NCBI GenBank assembly: GCA_002197995.1
Contig: NGZR01000002.1
Location: 2,604,001-2,668,000 of the forward strand
Direction of reading: 5' to 3'
DNA length: 64,000 nt
Source of the DNA: Gaeumannomyces sp. JS-464
Taxonomy: Eukaryota; Ascomycota; Sordariomycetes; Magnaporthales; Magnaporthaceae
The position numbers were made by a program, and so were the translations under genes. Every line of letters starts with the position of its first letter. Within the stretch, counting starts at the first letter, position 1. The notes below the pieces were generated by a model that searched no databases, was not told the origin of the DNA, and saw only the letters and a program-made list of their open reading frames with translations. This document shows, piece by piece, positions 46,180 to 58,507 of this stretch.

Positions 46180-47164
46180 CTTATGCGGCCGCCTTTTCGG
46201 CCTCTTCCCGCTTTACCCGTTCCAGTTCCTCCATAAAGTTAATCCCACGGCGAATCGCCCGAGTAAGCTTTTTACGCCATTACTTTTTTTTGTCCACAAA
46301 CGCTTAATCTTAGCGTTAATAAAACGACGCTTCGCTTCCGCAACCTTTAACTCCTTTTTTACGCGGAGGTGTTAAAAACTGTAGTAACGGAGGTGTTTAA
46401 AGGTAGGACTTAAAATATCGCACCGAAAACGTTTTTAAAAAACACACTTTATAACGAAAGTGGTCGTTAAAAGACGCCGAGCATTAATTAAAGCCGTTAG
46501 CTTTACAATTGGAATAAAAAGGCATAAAAACGGCGGTAGAGGTAATTGAAAAAAAAAAGGTTATCGCGCTTAACGGTTAAGCGCGCAAGCTTCCGTTTTT
46601 TGCACCCGGCCAAACATTTTGTTAAAAGGAGGGGACGGGAGGTGGTAAGGAAGGAAAGTACTTACTACTAACAAAAGGACGGGATTGCAAAAATGGCTAA
46701 AGGGATTTAGCTTGGGAAAAGGGACTTAATGTTACGACCAAATAAGGGAAAATGCGGGGCGGCTTAAAATAAAAAAAGGGGTTAAAGCAACCCGTCCTAA
46801 ACGCACGGTTACGTAGCAGTCCACCACGTAACGAAACACAGGATATGTTAGCTATAAACATAGCTAATATATCCAGCGGGATATGTTAGCTATGGATATA
46901 GCCAATATATTTAAGAAAATTGCAGGATAAGCAAAGCTGCTATAAAAAAGAGGAAAGTTTTTACATTTTAAATAGTTCGATTAAAGCTCCGGCATTAATT
47001 AACCTAAGTTAGTTTTAAAGCACCCCCTTAAGTAAGCAATTAAACTTTTGTCACCCAGTTACCCAGTTTTTTTAAAAAAAAAAAAAAAAAAAACTTAAAT
47101 AAGCGTACTGTTCCAACGCTTTTCCTAAGTGTCCTACTTTAGGAATAAAAGCCCAACTATAACA
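46180..47164 (+). mobile_element. Truncated chromovirus 3' end (second copy)
   Basis: Immediately after the element B LTR the same order repeats: antisense ORF region (46181-46617, minus), then an LTR (46730-47164, TGTTACGACC...CTATAACA). Nothing of pol is present. The copy starts at the last codon of its antisense ORF, exactly where element B ends. An older element into which B inserted would produce this. Confidence 0.75.
46181..46617 (-). pseudogene. Antisense ORF, truncated chromovirus copy
   Basis: ATG at 46617 (MFGRVQK), TAA at 46181-46183. The tail reads KLTRAIRRGINFMEELERVKREEAEKAAA, close to the other two copies. Length is not a multiple of three, so there is at least one indel, plus several stops. 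It keeps the position between pol side and LTR seen in A and B. Confidence 0.55.
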
Positions 47165-47842
47165 CTTTTTTACAACTTTAGGTTTCGGTTTTTCATTATG
47201 GATAAGCTCGGCGGGCTTAGCCCCGGTATAGCATTAAATTACATAGCAACCCGCGAGGTTAATACGATGCCGTTCGCCGGGGAAAATGCTTATATATCGT
47301 AAGCGACGTTAAACGTTAAAATAATGCGCAGCTCGGCTATGCTAACGACTAGCTTGCCGTGGATATTAGGGGCCCGGAGGCCGAAACGAGGGATTAAAAC
47401 TTAACGATGGTACTGGAAGCAATATGTTAGCACTGGCTAAGTACAAAAGGGTTAGGCGTAAAGGGAAGCATTCGCAATACCTTATAAACTGTAACAAGGC
47501 CGCCCTGGTAAAGGATCCCGGGGCTTGATATACTGTGGTACCAAAGGGTTTAATCACGAAGTGATTAAACTGTTAAATCTTTTGGTTTATGTAATAAAGC
47601 GGTACTTTAGCACGTCCTTTTTACATTGTTTAATCACTTCGTAAATGCACTGGTTCGAACCTGGCTGTTATCGCCTGCTTTTATAAGCGTGGCTTTAAAA
47701 GAAGGGCAACGAGGTGGGGCTTTCGTGGCGCTCACAATTTTGCATAGCACGTGCTTACACGTAGGTCGGCGTGCTTTATCCTAAACTTTGGGCCCCAGCA
47801 TGCTAAGGGGGTGCATCCGCCTCGAAGCGCACGGCCCTACGG
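47165..47842. other. Spacer without a gene; inverted TTTAATCAC motifs
   Basis: GTTTAATCAC and GTGATTAAAC face each other across 3 nt (47548-47570), and a third copy is at 47628-47637. The nearby GGTTCGAACC resembles a tRNA T-loop, but the rest of a tRNA fold is missing. No protein recognised. Confidence 0.4.
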
Positions 47843-48389
47843 GGGAGAGAGAAAAAGAGTATATTTAACGTTAGTAAATCGGGATTTACCAGTCCCTGCC
47901 TCCCAAGGGGCATATAACGTGCTAGCGCTACCTAAGCGTAACACTAGGCTATATGCTGCTATCAAGGCGGCTAACAAATTAAACCCGAAGGCACACGGGG
48001 GTCGGGCCGCATTCCGGCGCTCTTTGTTAGTAAGCGGGCAATCGACAGTAGGGCGTAAAAATACGCCGGGGCGTTGTAAAGCGCTGCGGGTGGTAGTGAT
48101 GCTGTTGGCCGGCGGGTATGCCGGAAAAGGGGTAAAGCCGGGTTTGGGGGGGAGGGGGTTTTCGGGACCTCTTTTGGGCCCGGCCTAAAGTGCGGGGGAT
48201 TAACGAGCTTATTGTTAATCCTAATAGTACAAAGGAAAAGGTTATGTATAGGCTTTTTGGGCCCTGTTGTTATCGTCCGGCGATAGTGTAATAGTTGGTG
48301 GCTTTAACGAACGAAGCAAAAAGGGAGGGCTTTTGGAAAAGCCGTTTCCAATATCCGGGCCTATCGAAAGCCGGGGGAGGGTCCGCTAT

Positions 48390-51300
48390 AGGCCATTTGT
48401 TTTTTGCCGTTTTAACCAACCTGCAAAATACAGGGTGGGAAGGGGATTTGTTTTTTCCGCAGCGGCACGGGTTGTCGTTTTCGTGCTGGAACTTTCGGTA
48501 GTACTAGTCGAAATCCCCGTGGCCGGTGCGTGCGGCTATTAGCCGTTGCAGTACCCTCCGGTGCAGCTGCAACGCTTCGAGCGTGTTTGTGGTACCGGCG
48601 GGAGGCTTATAGCTTTATACCGATCCGGAAAGTTGTCCTTAAACCATGCGTTCCGGGCGTCCCGGGCTGTTTTCCGGGCAAAACCTTTACTCCCGCTACC
48701 GTTGGTTTGGCGTGTCGGGGGATCGGGAGGGCCGTACTTAACTTTGCTTCGGTATCGGCCTCCTCGTTCCCGGGGATTCCCGTATGCCCCGGGGATTAAC
48801 GGACGTGTATTTAATACTTGTTTATAAAGCAATAGACCTTTTTAAAGGCCTTTTGTAAACTATTAGGGGCCGTACTTAAAAAGCCGTTAGCCGCCGAAGT
48901 GTTATCGAGGCACAAGTGGAAAGTGTAATTGTAGAAGCTCTAAACGGCTTTACGAAGGCCCATTCGGGCCCCTTCCGCTTCGCCGTCGAATACTTCCGCC
49001 GGATACGCTAACCGGCCGTGCCCGGAAAGTTTGCGTTGGCCGGTTTGGTATATTACCCAGCCGTATCCAACTGCCCCGTCCTTTGCTTTAAACCCGTCGC
49101 TATATATTATAACGTCGGTAAGTGGGAGGGTGCGAAGCCACGTTATAAAAGCTTTTGCGGTTGCGGGTTTTTCTTGTGTGGCCCTCGTAAGCCCCGTATA
49201 TTTATAAGGGACGTAAGCCGGGCGAGTGCAAGCCGGAAGAAGTTCGGCCGTCCTTTGCAACGAGGTTTTAAGCTTGCCGGGCAGGCCTGCCCTGGGCCTT
49301 CGGGCGTTAAAGGCCGGCTTGGCCGCTGCGGTTAAGGGGTGATTTTCCGGTACCGTATTTATACGGGCCGCGAAACGGAAGCGGGTTTGTTCCAAAAGCG
49401 CTTAGGCGTTTGGAATGCCGGATTCGTAATGCAAGGCGTTTATCGGTGCGGTTTTCCAAGCCGGAACCACTGCCCGGAAGGACGCGGTTAAGGCTTTATT
49501 TACCCGTTCGATTAAATGGCCTTGGCGGATAAATTGCTGTGTGCTGGTTTGTACGGGTGTGGTTTGGTTTTGCCCTTATATCACATTTCGGCCCCGTATA
49601 AAGCCGTAGGGATTATAACCGTTATAACGGCTTTGTGTACCGAATGTGCCGGTATCCCCCCTATCGAATTCGTAAGCCTTCGGAAGTGGTTGGCAACGCT
49701 TTGGGCTTTTACAGCCCTGTTATCCACGTGGGCTTTAAAATTAAGCTTTTGGTCGAAAAAAAACCCCTAACCACCGTAAAGCTCCTGTTAGTTTGTTGTA
49801 TGGTAGGCCTTCCGCCGTAACCGCCGGGAATGTGGATTTTTCCGCTTAAAAAAGTGCATAAGCTCGCACTTCCCCGGGTCGAAAGCCACTTTATTAGCCT
49901 TCCCCAGCGGAGGATTTCCGTTACCGTTGCCTTGCTTTACGAGAGCATTCCTTCGAGTGCTACCCGTTACGCAAATGCCTATATCGTCCGCGTATCCGTA
50001 CTTAACCGCTTTTGCTTTAATAATTTCGGCCATATATAGCATAAATAGGACCGGTAACGCCGGTAACCTTTGGGGTAACCCGCATCCGGGGAAAAAAGGG
50101 TGCCGTGGCGTCCTCCAAACGCATTTTAACCACCCTGTTTTTTGCAAATAATACCTATCGTATTAACGTTGGATCCCAGCTTTGGTTTAGGAGCTTCCGA
50201 AGGAGCCTCGGCGGAGTACGGCGTAAAAGCCCCTTATACATCCATAGTAACGAGGGCGGCCGTTTTATGCTTTTGGAAGGCCCGTTCCACCTCGTGGGCT
50301 ACGCATGCCGTTAAATCGATAGCGGCCTTTTTTCGGGGTAGCCCCGGCGTGTTGCGGGGCTATAAGCCCGTGTTATAGTGCGAGGACGCCATCCGCGAAG
50401 CTACCAGCCGCTTTAGCCCTTTCCCTTAAGCACGGGAGCAAAGCTATCGGGCGGTAGGATTTTGGGTCCGTTATATCCGTTTTATTTAGCTTTTTTAGCA
50501 TAACCATTTCCGCTGTGCGGAAAGGGCCCGGGTAGTGCCCGGCTTTAAGGCAGGCTTCGAAAAAGGCCCTAACGTATTCCCCTATTGCCGGCCAAGCCGT
50601 TGTAAGCAGTTTAACCGTTAAAAAGTCGACGCCCGGGGCCGTGTTTGCCGTGCCGACGGTGCATTTCCGGCATTCCTCAGACGTGGGGGTCCCACGGGAT
50701 TTATGCGGTCCTTTGGGTAGCCCTTACTATAACGGGTCCTTTTGTATCGTCCTCCGCCGTAAACCTAGAGGATTTTACGACCTAATGCTTCCGCTTTATC
50801 CTTTGGGGCTATTATAAACTCCCCGTCGATATTTAACGGGGGAAGCCGTATAGCGGGTGTAAGTTTATGCCATTTTACAGCACGGTATAGCGCTTTCGGG
50901 AATCCACTTTTTCCAGCACGCTGGCAATGCTATTTTTTAGCCGTTCGAACCGTTGCTTTTAAAGCACGGGCTTCGGCCGTAAAAGGCCCGCCGTTTCCCA
51001 TAGCTTTTGCGAGGTCCCGTTGGGCGTTGGCGCACTTTTCGTTCCACTAGGGTTGGCCTTTTCTTTTAACTTTAGGCCCCCGGCCGAGGGCTATTAGCGC
51101 ACCTTTTAGCAGGTTTGTTAATGCCTGGCCGCTTTATCCAAGTAATTTGTAATGCCTTAGATTTACAAGTGGCGGCAGGCTGCCGGCCCCCGTTGCTACC
51201 GCGTTTGCGAATATCGGTAGTTTATCGTTTGGTAGCGTAACGCGCCGGCAGTTCGGAACGGAGTTATTAGGTTTAGGGACCTCGATCCGTATTAGCGGTG

Positions 51301-51984
51301 GTCCGAATCGGTTGCTAGCGAAGGGTTGATTTCCGCTGTTGCCTAAAGGGCGTTGGAAAAGGTAAAATCCAAAACGCCCCGTCGTTATGCGTAAGTTGGC
51401 CTGGGTCGGTAAATAGGAGGAGGTTATAAGTATTAGCCCATTGGGTTATATCTTGGTCCTATTCCTATTACTTTTAACCGGATTCCACGCCGGGGACTTT
51501 GCGTTAAAGTCCCCAGTTATAATGCATTTTGCCGTTGGGCGTTAACGTAGTAAAAGGTTTAACGAGGGTTCCGAAGGGTTTTTAAAGGCTTATATACGTT
51601 AACGAAGGTGCACCCGGCGACGGTAAGCCAAAGGATGTCCCGGGTGCTGCCTGCCGGCCGGTCCGCTACGGGCCAAGCCCCGGGTCCTTCCGTACGTAAG
51701 TTATTACCCGAGGCCTGGTTTGGTGGTTGCCAGCTATTTACCGGAGTAAATAGCTCGTACGACGGGTGGGTGCAAAGCATAAGCTTCCCTTTCCACGCGC
51801 TAGGGGCTTTTGCATTAGCACCACGTCGATATTTTAGCTCCAAAATAGTTGGAGTAAAATAGCCCCCGCTTCCAGCTACGTCGTAACGTTCGCTTGGGCG
51901 GCGGTTAAAACGGCGTTCGGGGCGAAGCCCCGGGCGCCGGGCCCTATTGCCATGCGTTTGTTATATCCGGTTGGCTGCTGGCAT
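48390..51984 (-). pseudogene. LINE copy 3 ORF2, degraded
   Basis: MPAANRI-type start at 51984. Endonuclease remnant with PSAWKGKLMLCTHPSYELF (about 51820). RT has YADD at 49983-49994. RNase H (IIYSDGFKAKDGAVGYGW) lies at about 49110 and the KGFARKTARDARNAWFKDN segment near 48680. Frames break every few hundred bases. Confidence 0.82.
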
Positions 51985-52019
51985 ACGTAAAAGCGGCGTT
52001 AATGTATTGGGGCTTTGGT

Positions 52020-53907
52020 TTAGGTTGTTGGCCGGCGGTACCGTCGGTTTCCTCCAAGGGGTTTCCGGTTATTTCGATAGCCTTTCGGGCTCGGGGAGGT
52101 CCAGTTCCATATCCGCCAGTACTTCGTATTGTTGTTAAAACTAACCCTAAGTTTTGGCAGGGTGCTTTTCCTGCCGGCCGTACGGGCCACGCCTTCGGGC
52201 CGGCGGGCTTGCCGGGTTTATAACGGCGGAGGCGACGGCGGGGGCGGCGGGGGTGGCAGCGGCGATAGGATGGCTAATAACGGCGATAACGGTATTAGCC
52301 GTAGGTTAACAACGGCGGTAGCGGCTGTATTAGCGGTATCGTTAATGGTAATAACGGTAGCCGCAGCAATAGCGGTAGCGGTTGTAAGGTTTGCCGTTAA
52401 ATTAACGGCTACGGCGGAGCCGCCCGTAGTAGCGGTTGCGGGAAAGGGTATCGTCGGTAGCAGCGGTAGCGCGGTGGCGGTGGCAACGGCGGCTTCGCCG
52501 CTTTTGCCGCCGCCCGGTACGCTTGTGCGCTTAACCTTAACAGCCCTTTTTCCTTATAAGTTAAGTGCTTTAGCATTCCGTTTACCCGTACGGGCTTATA
52601 AAGCAGTTCGGGTGGTTGGCAAAGTACGGGCCCGAGCAGTTCGCGCATTGCGGGGGGGCCGTACACGGTTGTACGTGCCGGTCGTCGTTTATTTTCCCGC
52701 ACCGAAAGCACCTATCGGCCCGGGCGCAATTGCGGGCCACGTGGAAGCCGTAGCCAAAGGGGTGTGCTGGGTAACCGGCGGGTGTCGTTATACGCGGCGT
52801 GAAAAGGAAGTGATCCCTAAAGCTAAACCCGGCCATTTGCGTATAAAGGATATAATCCACGATATACGCCTTTAATGGTCGACGCCGGCCCCGAAAGGCT
52901 TAACGTTTACCGGTTTATGCCTTTTTACTTTCCCTTCCTCCCGAACCAATTTATCCGATACCGGGACGCATTGTCCAAAGCCGTTGGTTAAAGAGGTAAG
53001 CAGCCGGAAATTACGTAATTGTACCAAATTTCGGGCTTTTCGATCCTTTCGGCGTTATATAAACGGCCTAGTTCGGATCGGTGCTGCAAAAGCCGGCTTT
53101 TAAATATCGGCCGTTTTTGCTTTTAACACGAACCCGGTAAGGGATCGGTACGCTTCCGGGACGTCGGCCGTTAAAACGGCAGGTCCTTGCTATTGGCAAG
53201 GGCTTTGCGAATGCTAAAGCCCGTTTGTTAATTAGCCTAAGCCTGCCGTTTCCGGGATCCTAACAAACACCCGGAAGTCGTTTAAAGCTTGTTAATAAGC
53301 GGGGTGCCCGGGTAGTTTAGGGCGTACGGCCCCGAAAAGCCTGTGCGGGTTGTTAGGGTTGTGGAAGCCCTCCCGGGCCACCGACGCGTAGGTGGCCGGG
53401 GCGCGCGTTACGAGGGCTCCAAGGCCCTGTATAAGCTTTTTCCTTTTCGGCCGGCGTAGGTAAGCCGAAAAGGGCTTGTTTAGCGTAATTAATAAAGCAA
53501 TCTTTCCAGCCGTTGGCTTCGGGGATTGCTTCCGCCGGAAGGGAAGCAATGCTAACGTCGATAAATCGGGCCAGCGTAGCGCAAATTAGGGCCGTTTGTT
53601 GTTATTTGCGGCTATAGCTCGCAATAATTTCTCCGCGGCCGCCGCGGCCGACCCGACAGGTGGGCGCGTACGCCGGCGTTAAAGGAGGGGGGAGGGGCAC
53701 TTGTGCCGGTGCTGCCGTCGTGGGAGCCTTCCTGGCCCTGATCGGGCTATGTTGGGTGTTGCTAATTCCGCAACGGGGACGGCGTAGTCGGGTGCGCTGA
53801 CGCGCGGGGGGCCCGGGTGGCAGCGACGCGTTCCTCCGGGCCGTTGGGCCGACGAGGAAGGCGCGCGCCACCCTATTGGCCGAAGGGGGGGCTGTTAGCA
53901 ACGGCAT
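52020..53907 (-). pseudogene. LINE copy 3 ORF1, degraded
   Basis: Starts MPLLTAPPSANRVARAFLVG at 53907. CCHC knuckles CFRCGKINDDRH and CANCSGPY lie at 52600-52720, and the low-complexity region at 52210-52500 is Ala/Val-rich. The end is approximate because the stop used in copy 2 is not conserved. Confidence 0.72.
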
Positions 53908-54043
53908 GTTGCCGTCGCCAGCGCTGTTGGCGGGCGTGGTTATTGGTGTTGGGTCGCTAATTGGCGGGTGTTAAAGATTTGTATGCAATTTGGCAGTGTG
54001 CACTAACAGCGCAATGCCAAGAATTGGGGAATTCGAGGAAGGT

Positions 54044-55213
54044 ATTTGGTCACATGCGGTTCCAAAGGCGAGCTATATTTGCAATCCCAAGGCAGACAGA
54101 CAGATCTAAAGTGAAGAGCAGTCCATGGTAATACTGCAGCCATAGATATTACTTGATGTTCAATTCATTCTTTGCCAGCCTGTCGCGTCACTGATGCTGG
54201 TTGAATTCCGTCATTTGCACGCCTTCCCACCTGACAGCATCCTGTCTGGCTGCCCCACGCCCTGGAGTGGGGGAGCCCGGCAGAATCCCTGAAGGCGGTG
54301 TGGCAATTGGCAAATGTCCCAAATAGGACGCCGAAATTGCATTCAGCTAGCACGGACCATGTGCAGAGCCCCACTCCCAGCCCAGATTCTCCCTATAAAG
54401 GCCTCACGTCCCTCCTGATTTCTTTTGACCTTTTCTCCTCTCCTTTTCTTCTTCATACTTACCTTGTTGGCCGAGTCGCGCGATCATGAAGGCGTGGCCG
54501 GAGAGTGGGAAGCCTGCATTGCACACCGTGGCGCTGACCGCTTTGGTTTGTCCTTCGGGGCCAACCCTGGCGCAATTTTTGATACCCAACCTCTCTTTTT
54601 TCATTGTGCGTGTCGCCATGTGCGGTGCCATGAAGAAGAAAGTTTCCTTCCCCGTTGCTATCATTGCCCCAGTAACCCGTTTGCGATCTGGGCTGTCCCG
54701 TGTCCGTATGTTCGAAGTGCAGCCGGTGGGTTGGTCCGGTTAGATTTGACGTATTTGGTGCGTACCTATACAGCGAAGCTCCTGCCTCGGGGCTTCTCTG
54801 GTGTGCATCGTGAAGAACGGCAGATGGCCTGACGGTTGCTTTTTGTCAACCAACGACACCGATCGACAACCTATCACGCAATATTGGATAGCTGATTCAA
54901 GGATAGAATGAGGAGTCTTTGCAGGCTGGGCCGATGTCACTGTCGCTGCTCGCAGACTGCGACGCGTGGTTGGACCTTGCGACGGCATCAGCTTGGCCTA
55001 CGTCCCAAACGAGACTGTTTCCTACGCCCTCGTGTTTCGACAACGAGCGTACTGGAAACAATACGGCAAGTGGCACACTGGGTCTTGAATCCCCACGATA
55101 CAGACTTTATTTCGCTGTCATTTGCTCGCGGTTCTTTTCTCGTGGGAACCAGCCTCTTCGGTCGGAACCGGGAGCGCTAAAAAAACGACGGGGGAAAAAT
55201 ATCCGTTCCCACC
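54044..55213. other. Intergenic, with one doubtful small ORF
   Basis: A TATAAAGG box at 54394-54401 is followed by a strongly pyrimidine-rich leader and an ATG at 54486 opening 85 codons (to 54743). The layout looks like a fungal promoter and leader, but the predicted peptide has no recognisable feature beyond a hydrophobic segment, and introns cannot be ruled out. No other gene seen. Confidence 0.3.
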
Positions 55214-56203
55214 TCACCACAGCCCAAAGGTGCGCGGGTGTCGCACTGCCCTCTTCTCCCCGGCGCCGTTGGCCGACCCGCCCTCCGCCTCCTGGTCCTG
55301 CTCGGCCGCGGCCTGGTCGGCCTTCTTGTCGCCAGCCGCCGCCTGCTTTGCCTTTTCATCGGCGGCCGCCTTCTTGGCTTGCTCGTCGGCCGCCGCCTTC
55401 TTGGCCTTGGCGTCGGCAGCCTGCTTCGCCTTCTCGTCTGCGGCCTTCTTGTTGTTCTGGCCTTTGTTCGCGTTGTTGTTCTTGCCCTTGCCCTTGCCCT
55501 TAGCGCCGCCGTCGGCCGCGGTGCCGTTACCGTTGGCCGCGGTTCCGTTGCCGTTAGCCGCGGCTGCTCCGCCGCATCCTTGCATGGCCTGTGTGTGTGG
55601 TCATCCTTGTCAGCAAGTGCGACCATAGCCTAGTCGTGGGGGTTGCCCGGGATGTCCCCAAGAGGGAGTCGTCGACGTACCGCAGCCAGGTTTAGCTTGT
55701 TCTGCTCGATGCCGCCGGCAAAGTCCTTCTGCAGCTGGTCGACGATGGCGTTGTCGGTGTCGGGGTTTCCGGTCAGGTTAAGGGCGAGGCTGAGCTCGGT
55801 GAGCTGGGCATTCCTGACCTACACATACGGGACAAAGGGCTCGCAAGTCAGCTTTTCTGCCCCGAGCCAGGACGAGAAAGAAAAAAAACATACAGTATCG
55901 AGTCCGGCGGCGGCGGCGTTGTTCTTGGCGAGATCTGCTGAGCGGCCTGCCTGATCGTGATGCGTTGTTGACGACGGTGAGCAGCTGGTCGCGGGCCTGG
56001 CCGAAGGCGACCTGGTCCTTCTTGGCCAGCGCCTCCTTGACAGCGCCGACGGCCTTCTGCTCCTCCTGCTGGTCCAGGATGTTGGCCTGGATCAGCTGCG
56101 CCAGGATGGTGGCCTGCGCGCACTCGACGGCGTTGGGCTTCAGCTGCTGCTGCTGGGCGCACACGACGGCCGCGAGGCCGAGCAGGGGAGCGAAGGACTT
56201 CAT
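55214..56203 (-). CDS. Secreted protein with Ala/Lys-rich tail; three exons, frame break in exon 1
   Basis: The ATG at 56203 opens a signal peptide (MKSFAPLLGLAAVVCAQ), then ECAQATILAQLIQANILDQQ and a helical, Gln/Ala-rich domain. Introns: 55819-55893 (75 nt, GTATGT...TGTAG) and 55589-55680 (92 nt, GTACGT...CACAG). Exon 2 (55681-55818) gives VRNAQLTELSLALNLTGNPD, NAIVDQLQKDFAGGIEQNK. Exon 3 has two NGNGTAA repeats, a KGKGK linker, then repeats of the AKKAAADEQ kind. Exon 1 is 310 nt, one too many or two too few: the frame must shift between VVNNA and AGLDT (about 55905-55965). The gene lacks membrane anchors. Family unknown; likely extracellular or wall-associated. Confidence 0.65.
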
Positions 56204-58507
56204 TGTGGACTGAAGATGTAGCGAGTGGGTTATTTGTTGGTTGTACAAGGGGTTATCGGATAAAACGAAGTGAATTGTTGGCTTTAATATGGGTGAAAAG
56301 AACGACACTGACGCTCGGGAAGAAGTGAAGGCCTGCCAAGAAGCAAGAGTACAGACGAACTAGACTATGGCGTAGAACGAGCCGGCGTTGGGAGAGAGAA
56401 GAGGTGACAAGTTGGCATGCCATCCGGGGCAGGCCGACGGGATGTTATATACATTAACGATCCCAAGAAGTGACGATGGATGCAGACGGACCCTCTGGGC
56501 ATGGCAGACGACAGCAGGGAGATGCCTGCTTTGCAGATATCCTCTGGGAGGAGGTCTCAGATCCCTTAGCATTTCGCCTCAGGGGCGCATCTCCTGACGG
56601 CCGGTTCGCGATGGAGCCGGCAGCCTATGCACAGCAAGTGGGATGGATTAGAGTTTTCGTGAGGACTGCCCCAACCGTGCTGGCACATGTCCCGAAACCG
56701 AAGAGTTCTCCTGCAAGGGGGTAAGAGAAACGGATGGGCCGGGGGTGCCAACTCCACTGGCGGGAGGGAAAGCTTGGGATAGCTTAGGAAAAGCTTAGTC
56801 GATGGGGTGTGCACATCTCTGCGGGGGGCATCCTGGGTTGACGGCCGGGTGGTGATTGAGGGCGAGTCGCGGGACAGTTGGGACGGGACGCTTGCAGGAT
56901 GGACGCAAAGGAGGGCATGGAAACTCTAAAAAGGAGCAAAAAACAGGATGATGGGCCGGGGCCAGTCGTTGCCGGCGCACATACGGGGCGTGGCCCTTGG
57001 TTAGATACGGAGTCCCTGCAGAACGATCGAAACGGGCGCTAGGAGGGGTGGCCTTTCCAGACTGAGGTTGCGGGAGCTGGTGAGTCGGACGAGAGGCACC
57101 TCAGACGTCCGCCGTGGTCTTCATGCGATTGGACAGCACGCCCGAGGTTGTCCTATCATCCTCACGAGCGATGCGCCGACTCTCGCGGATGTGGAAGGCA
57201 TCCCGTGTATTAGACGCTGACACCCACCCAGACATCAGACGGGCGATGGATGCTCGCGGCTGGTCGAAGGCACGGTTGGTGGAACGCACGAACAGTTAAA
57301 AAGTGCACAAGCCTCCTTGAGCCATATCAGCGAGGGCGCTGAGAATAGCGTCTTTTTTCTGGTCGATAAGCTGTCGCATTGCGCTCCTCGGCCTCGCCCG
57401 CCGCGACTGTTTCTTCCGGCCGAGGACATAAGCATATCCTTGCTAGAGAATCTATTATTTTCCGCCTGGCCACGCGGCGTGCAAGGGGAAATTTGTTTCT
57501 TCCGCGCCTGGCTACCTACTCAAGCCCAAACGCACCCGGTTTGGTTGCCGTCGCGGCGTGGCGCCAGTTGCAACCTCCCATGAATCGCAGAGAAGAGCAC
57601 GGTCCGGTGGAAGCCGGGAGGCGATGTCACTTCATGACAGGGCTGGAGCCGCGCACATGACTTGTCTTGGCCTGGGGATGATAGACGCAGTTTCAGGACG
57701 CCCGAGATGGCGTGTGTCGCGCTTGCGACGCGATAGAAGCCCGCACGGCCTGTTGAGCATGCAGATCGTTGTGTTTTATTTTCGTCTTGGCTTCTCCAGG
57801 GCTCTTCCTTCTCGCTCGCCGTCTAGATTCGCTTGGTTGCCTTTGCCGGCAGTCAGCATTTTCTCAAGCTTAAAGAAGCTCCGCCCCTGGCTCCCTCAGG
57901 TCTCTCTGGCAAGCTCGGCTCGTCCCGCCGGCGCTCGGAGAGTATCGACAATAACGAAAGGTTCGGCAAATGTCAATGCGGTTCTACGGTTGAGCTTGGA
58001 CGGAGGCAGCTATGTGCGGTACCTTGTGGCTTACCACCGCACGAGGCTGTGCCACCTGTGGCTGCGTTGGGATGTCAGAAATTGCAGGGCCGGCTGGGCC
58101 GGATGATCGTTCTCCCACCTTCTCCTCCGCGCCCAGATCCCGGGACCAGCCTCCCACCCGCGCCCATCCCGCATTTCACTGCCGACTCGCCGCCAGCATG
58201 GCGCTGAGCCACTTCGGCGATTGAGACCCACTGCGGCTCCTCACCAGCTCGGCCAAGCCAAGGGGGCGACCAGGAATACCCGAGGCGAAACATTGCCGAT
58301 GATTGTCGGGCTGTTCGGTGTTGAAACATGTTTCTTTTTTATCTTGTGAATCTGTGATACTAGAGGGGGTGTGAAGAAGAGCCTCGCTTGCTAGATATAT
58401 CGCCGTGTCTATCACGAATCCGGGGAGCACGCAAAGGACGCACTCCAGGGGCCTCTCGCCGACATCGGGCTAGCCACCACCACCAACCACCCCCAACAGC
58501 AAAAAAA
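56204..58507. other. Divergent intergenic region
   Basis: Separates the minus-strand secreted gene from the plus-strand thiolase. Several frames of 60-180 codons exist on both strands but none resembles a protein family or has convincing start context. A TATA-like GATATATC lies at ~58393, about 110 bp before the thiolase ATG. Confidence 0.45.
58280..58285. promoter_or_regulatory. CCGAGG (CCTCGG) candidate fatty-acid response element
   Basis: The hexamer CCGAGG, the complement of CCTCGG, is 222 bp upstream of the thiolase ATG. CCTCGG is the core bound by FarA/FarB-type Zn2Cys6 activators that switch on beta-oxidation genes in Aspergillus and other ascomycetes. Another CCTCGG lies far upstream (~57387). 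A 6-mer can occur by chance, so this is only suggestive. Confidence 0.4.

Larger units (their letters stand above)
47843..54043 (-). mobile_element. Tad1-like LINE copy 3, near full length
   Basis: About 6.2 kb, same order as copies 1 and 2. The 5' end GAATTCGAGGAAGGT is at 54029-54043. The 3' end has TATATTTAACGTTAG preceded by GGGAGAGAGAAAAAGAG instead of the GTGA-type repeats. No matching flanking duplication was found. It is the most decayed copy, with many 1-nt gaps relative to the others, and shows the intact version of the site where copy 2 inserted into copy 1. Confidence 0.9.

Noticed and set aside
47640..47670. tRNA suggested by GGTTCGAACC
   Set aside because: No D-arm, anticodon stem or acceptor pairing around it, and the T-stem pairs poorly.
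54425..54832. 135-codon ORF with an apparent signal peptide
   Set aside because: It opens with TTG, not ATG, and starts inside the pyrimidine-rich leader.
57558..58106. 182-codon plus-strand ORF upstream of the thiolase
   Set aside because: No family resemblance, Arg/Ser-rich composition and no leader or intron signals.
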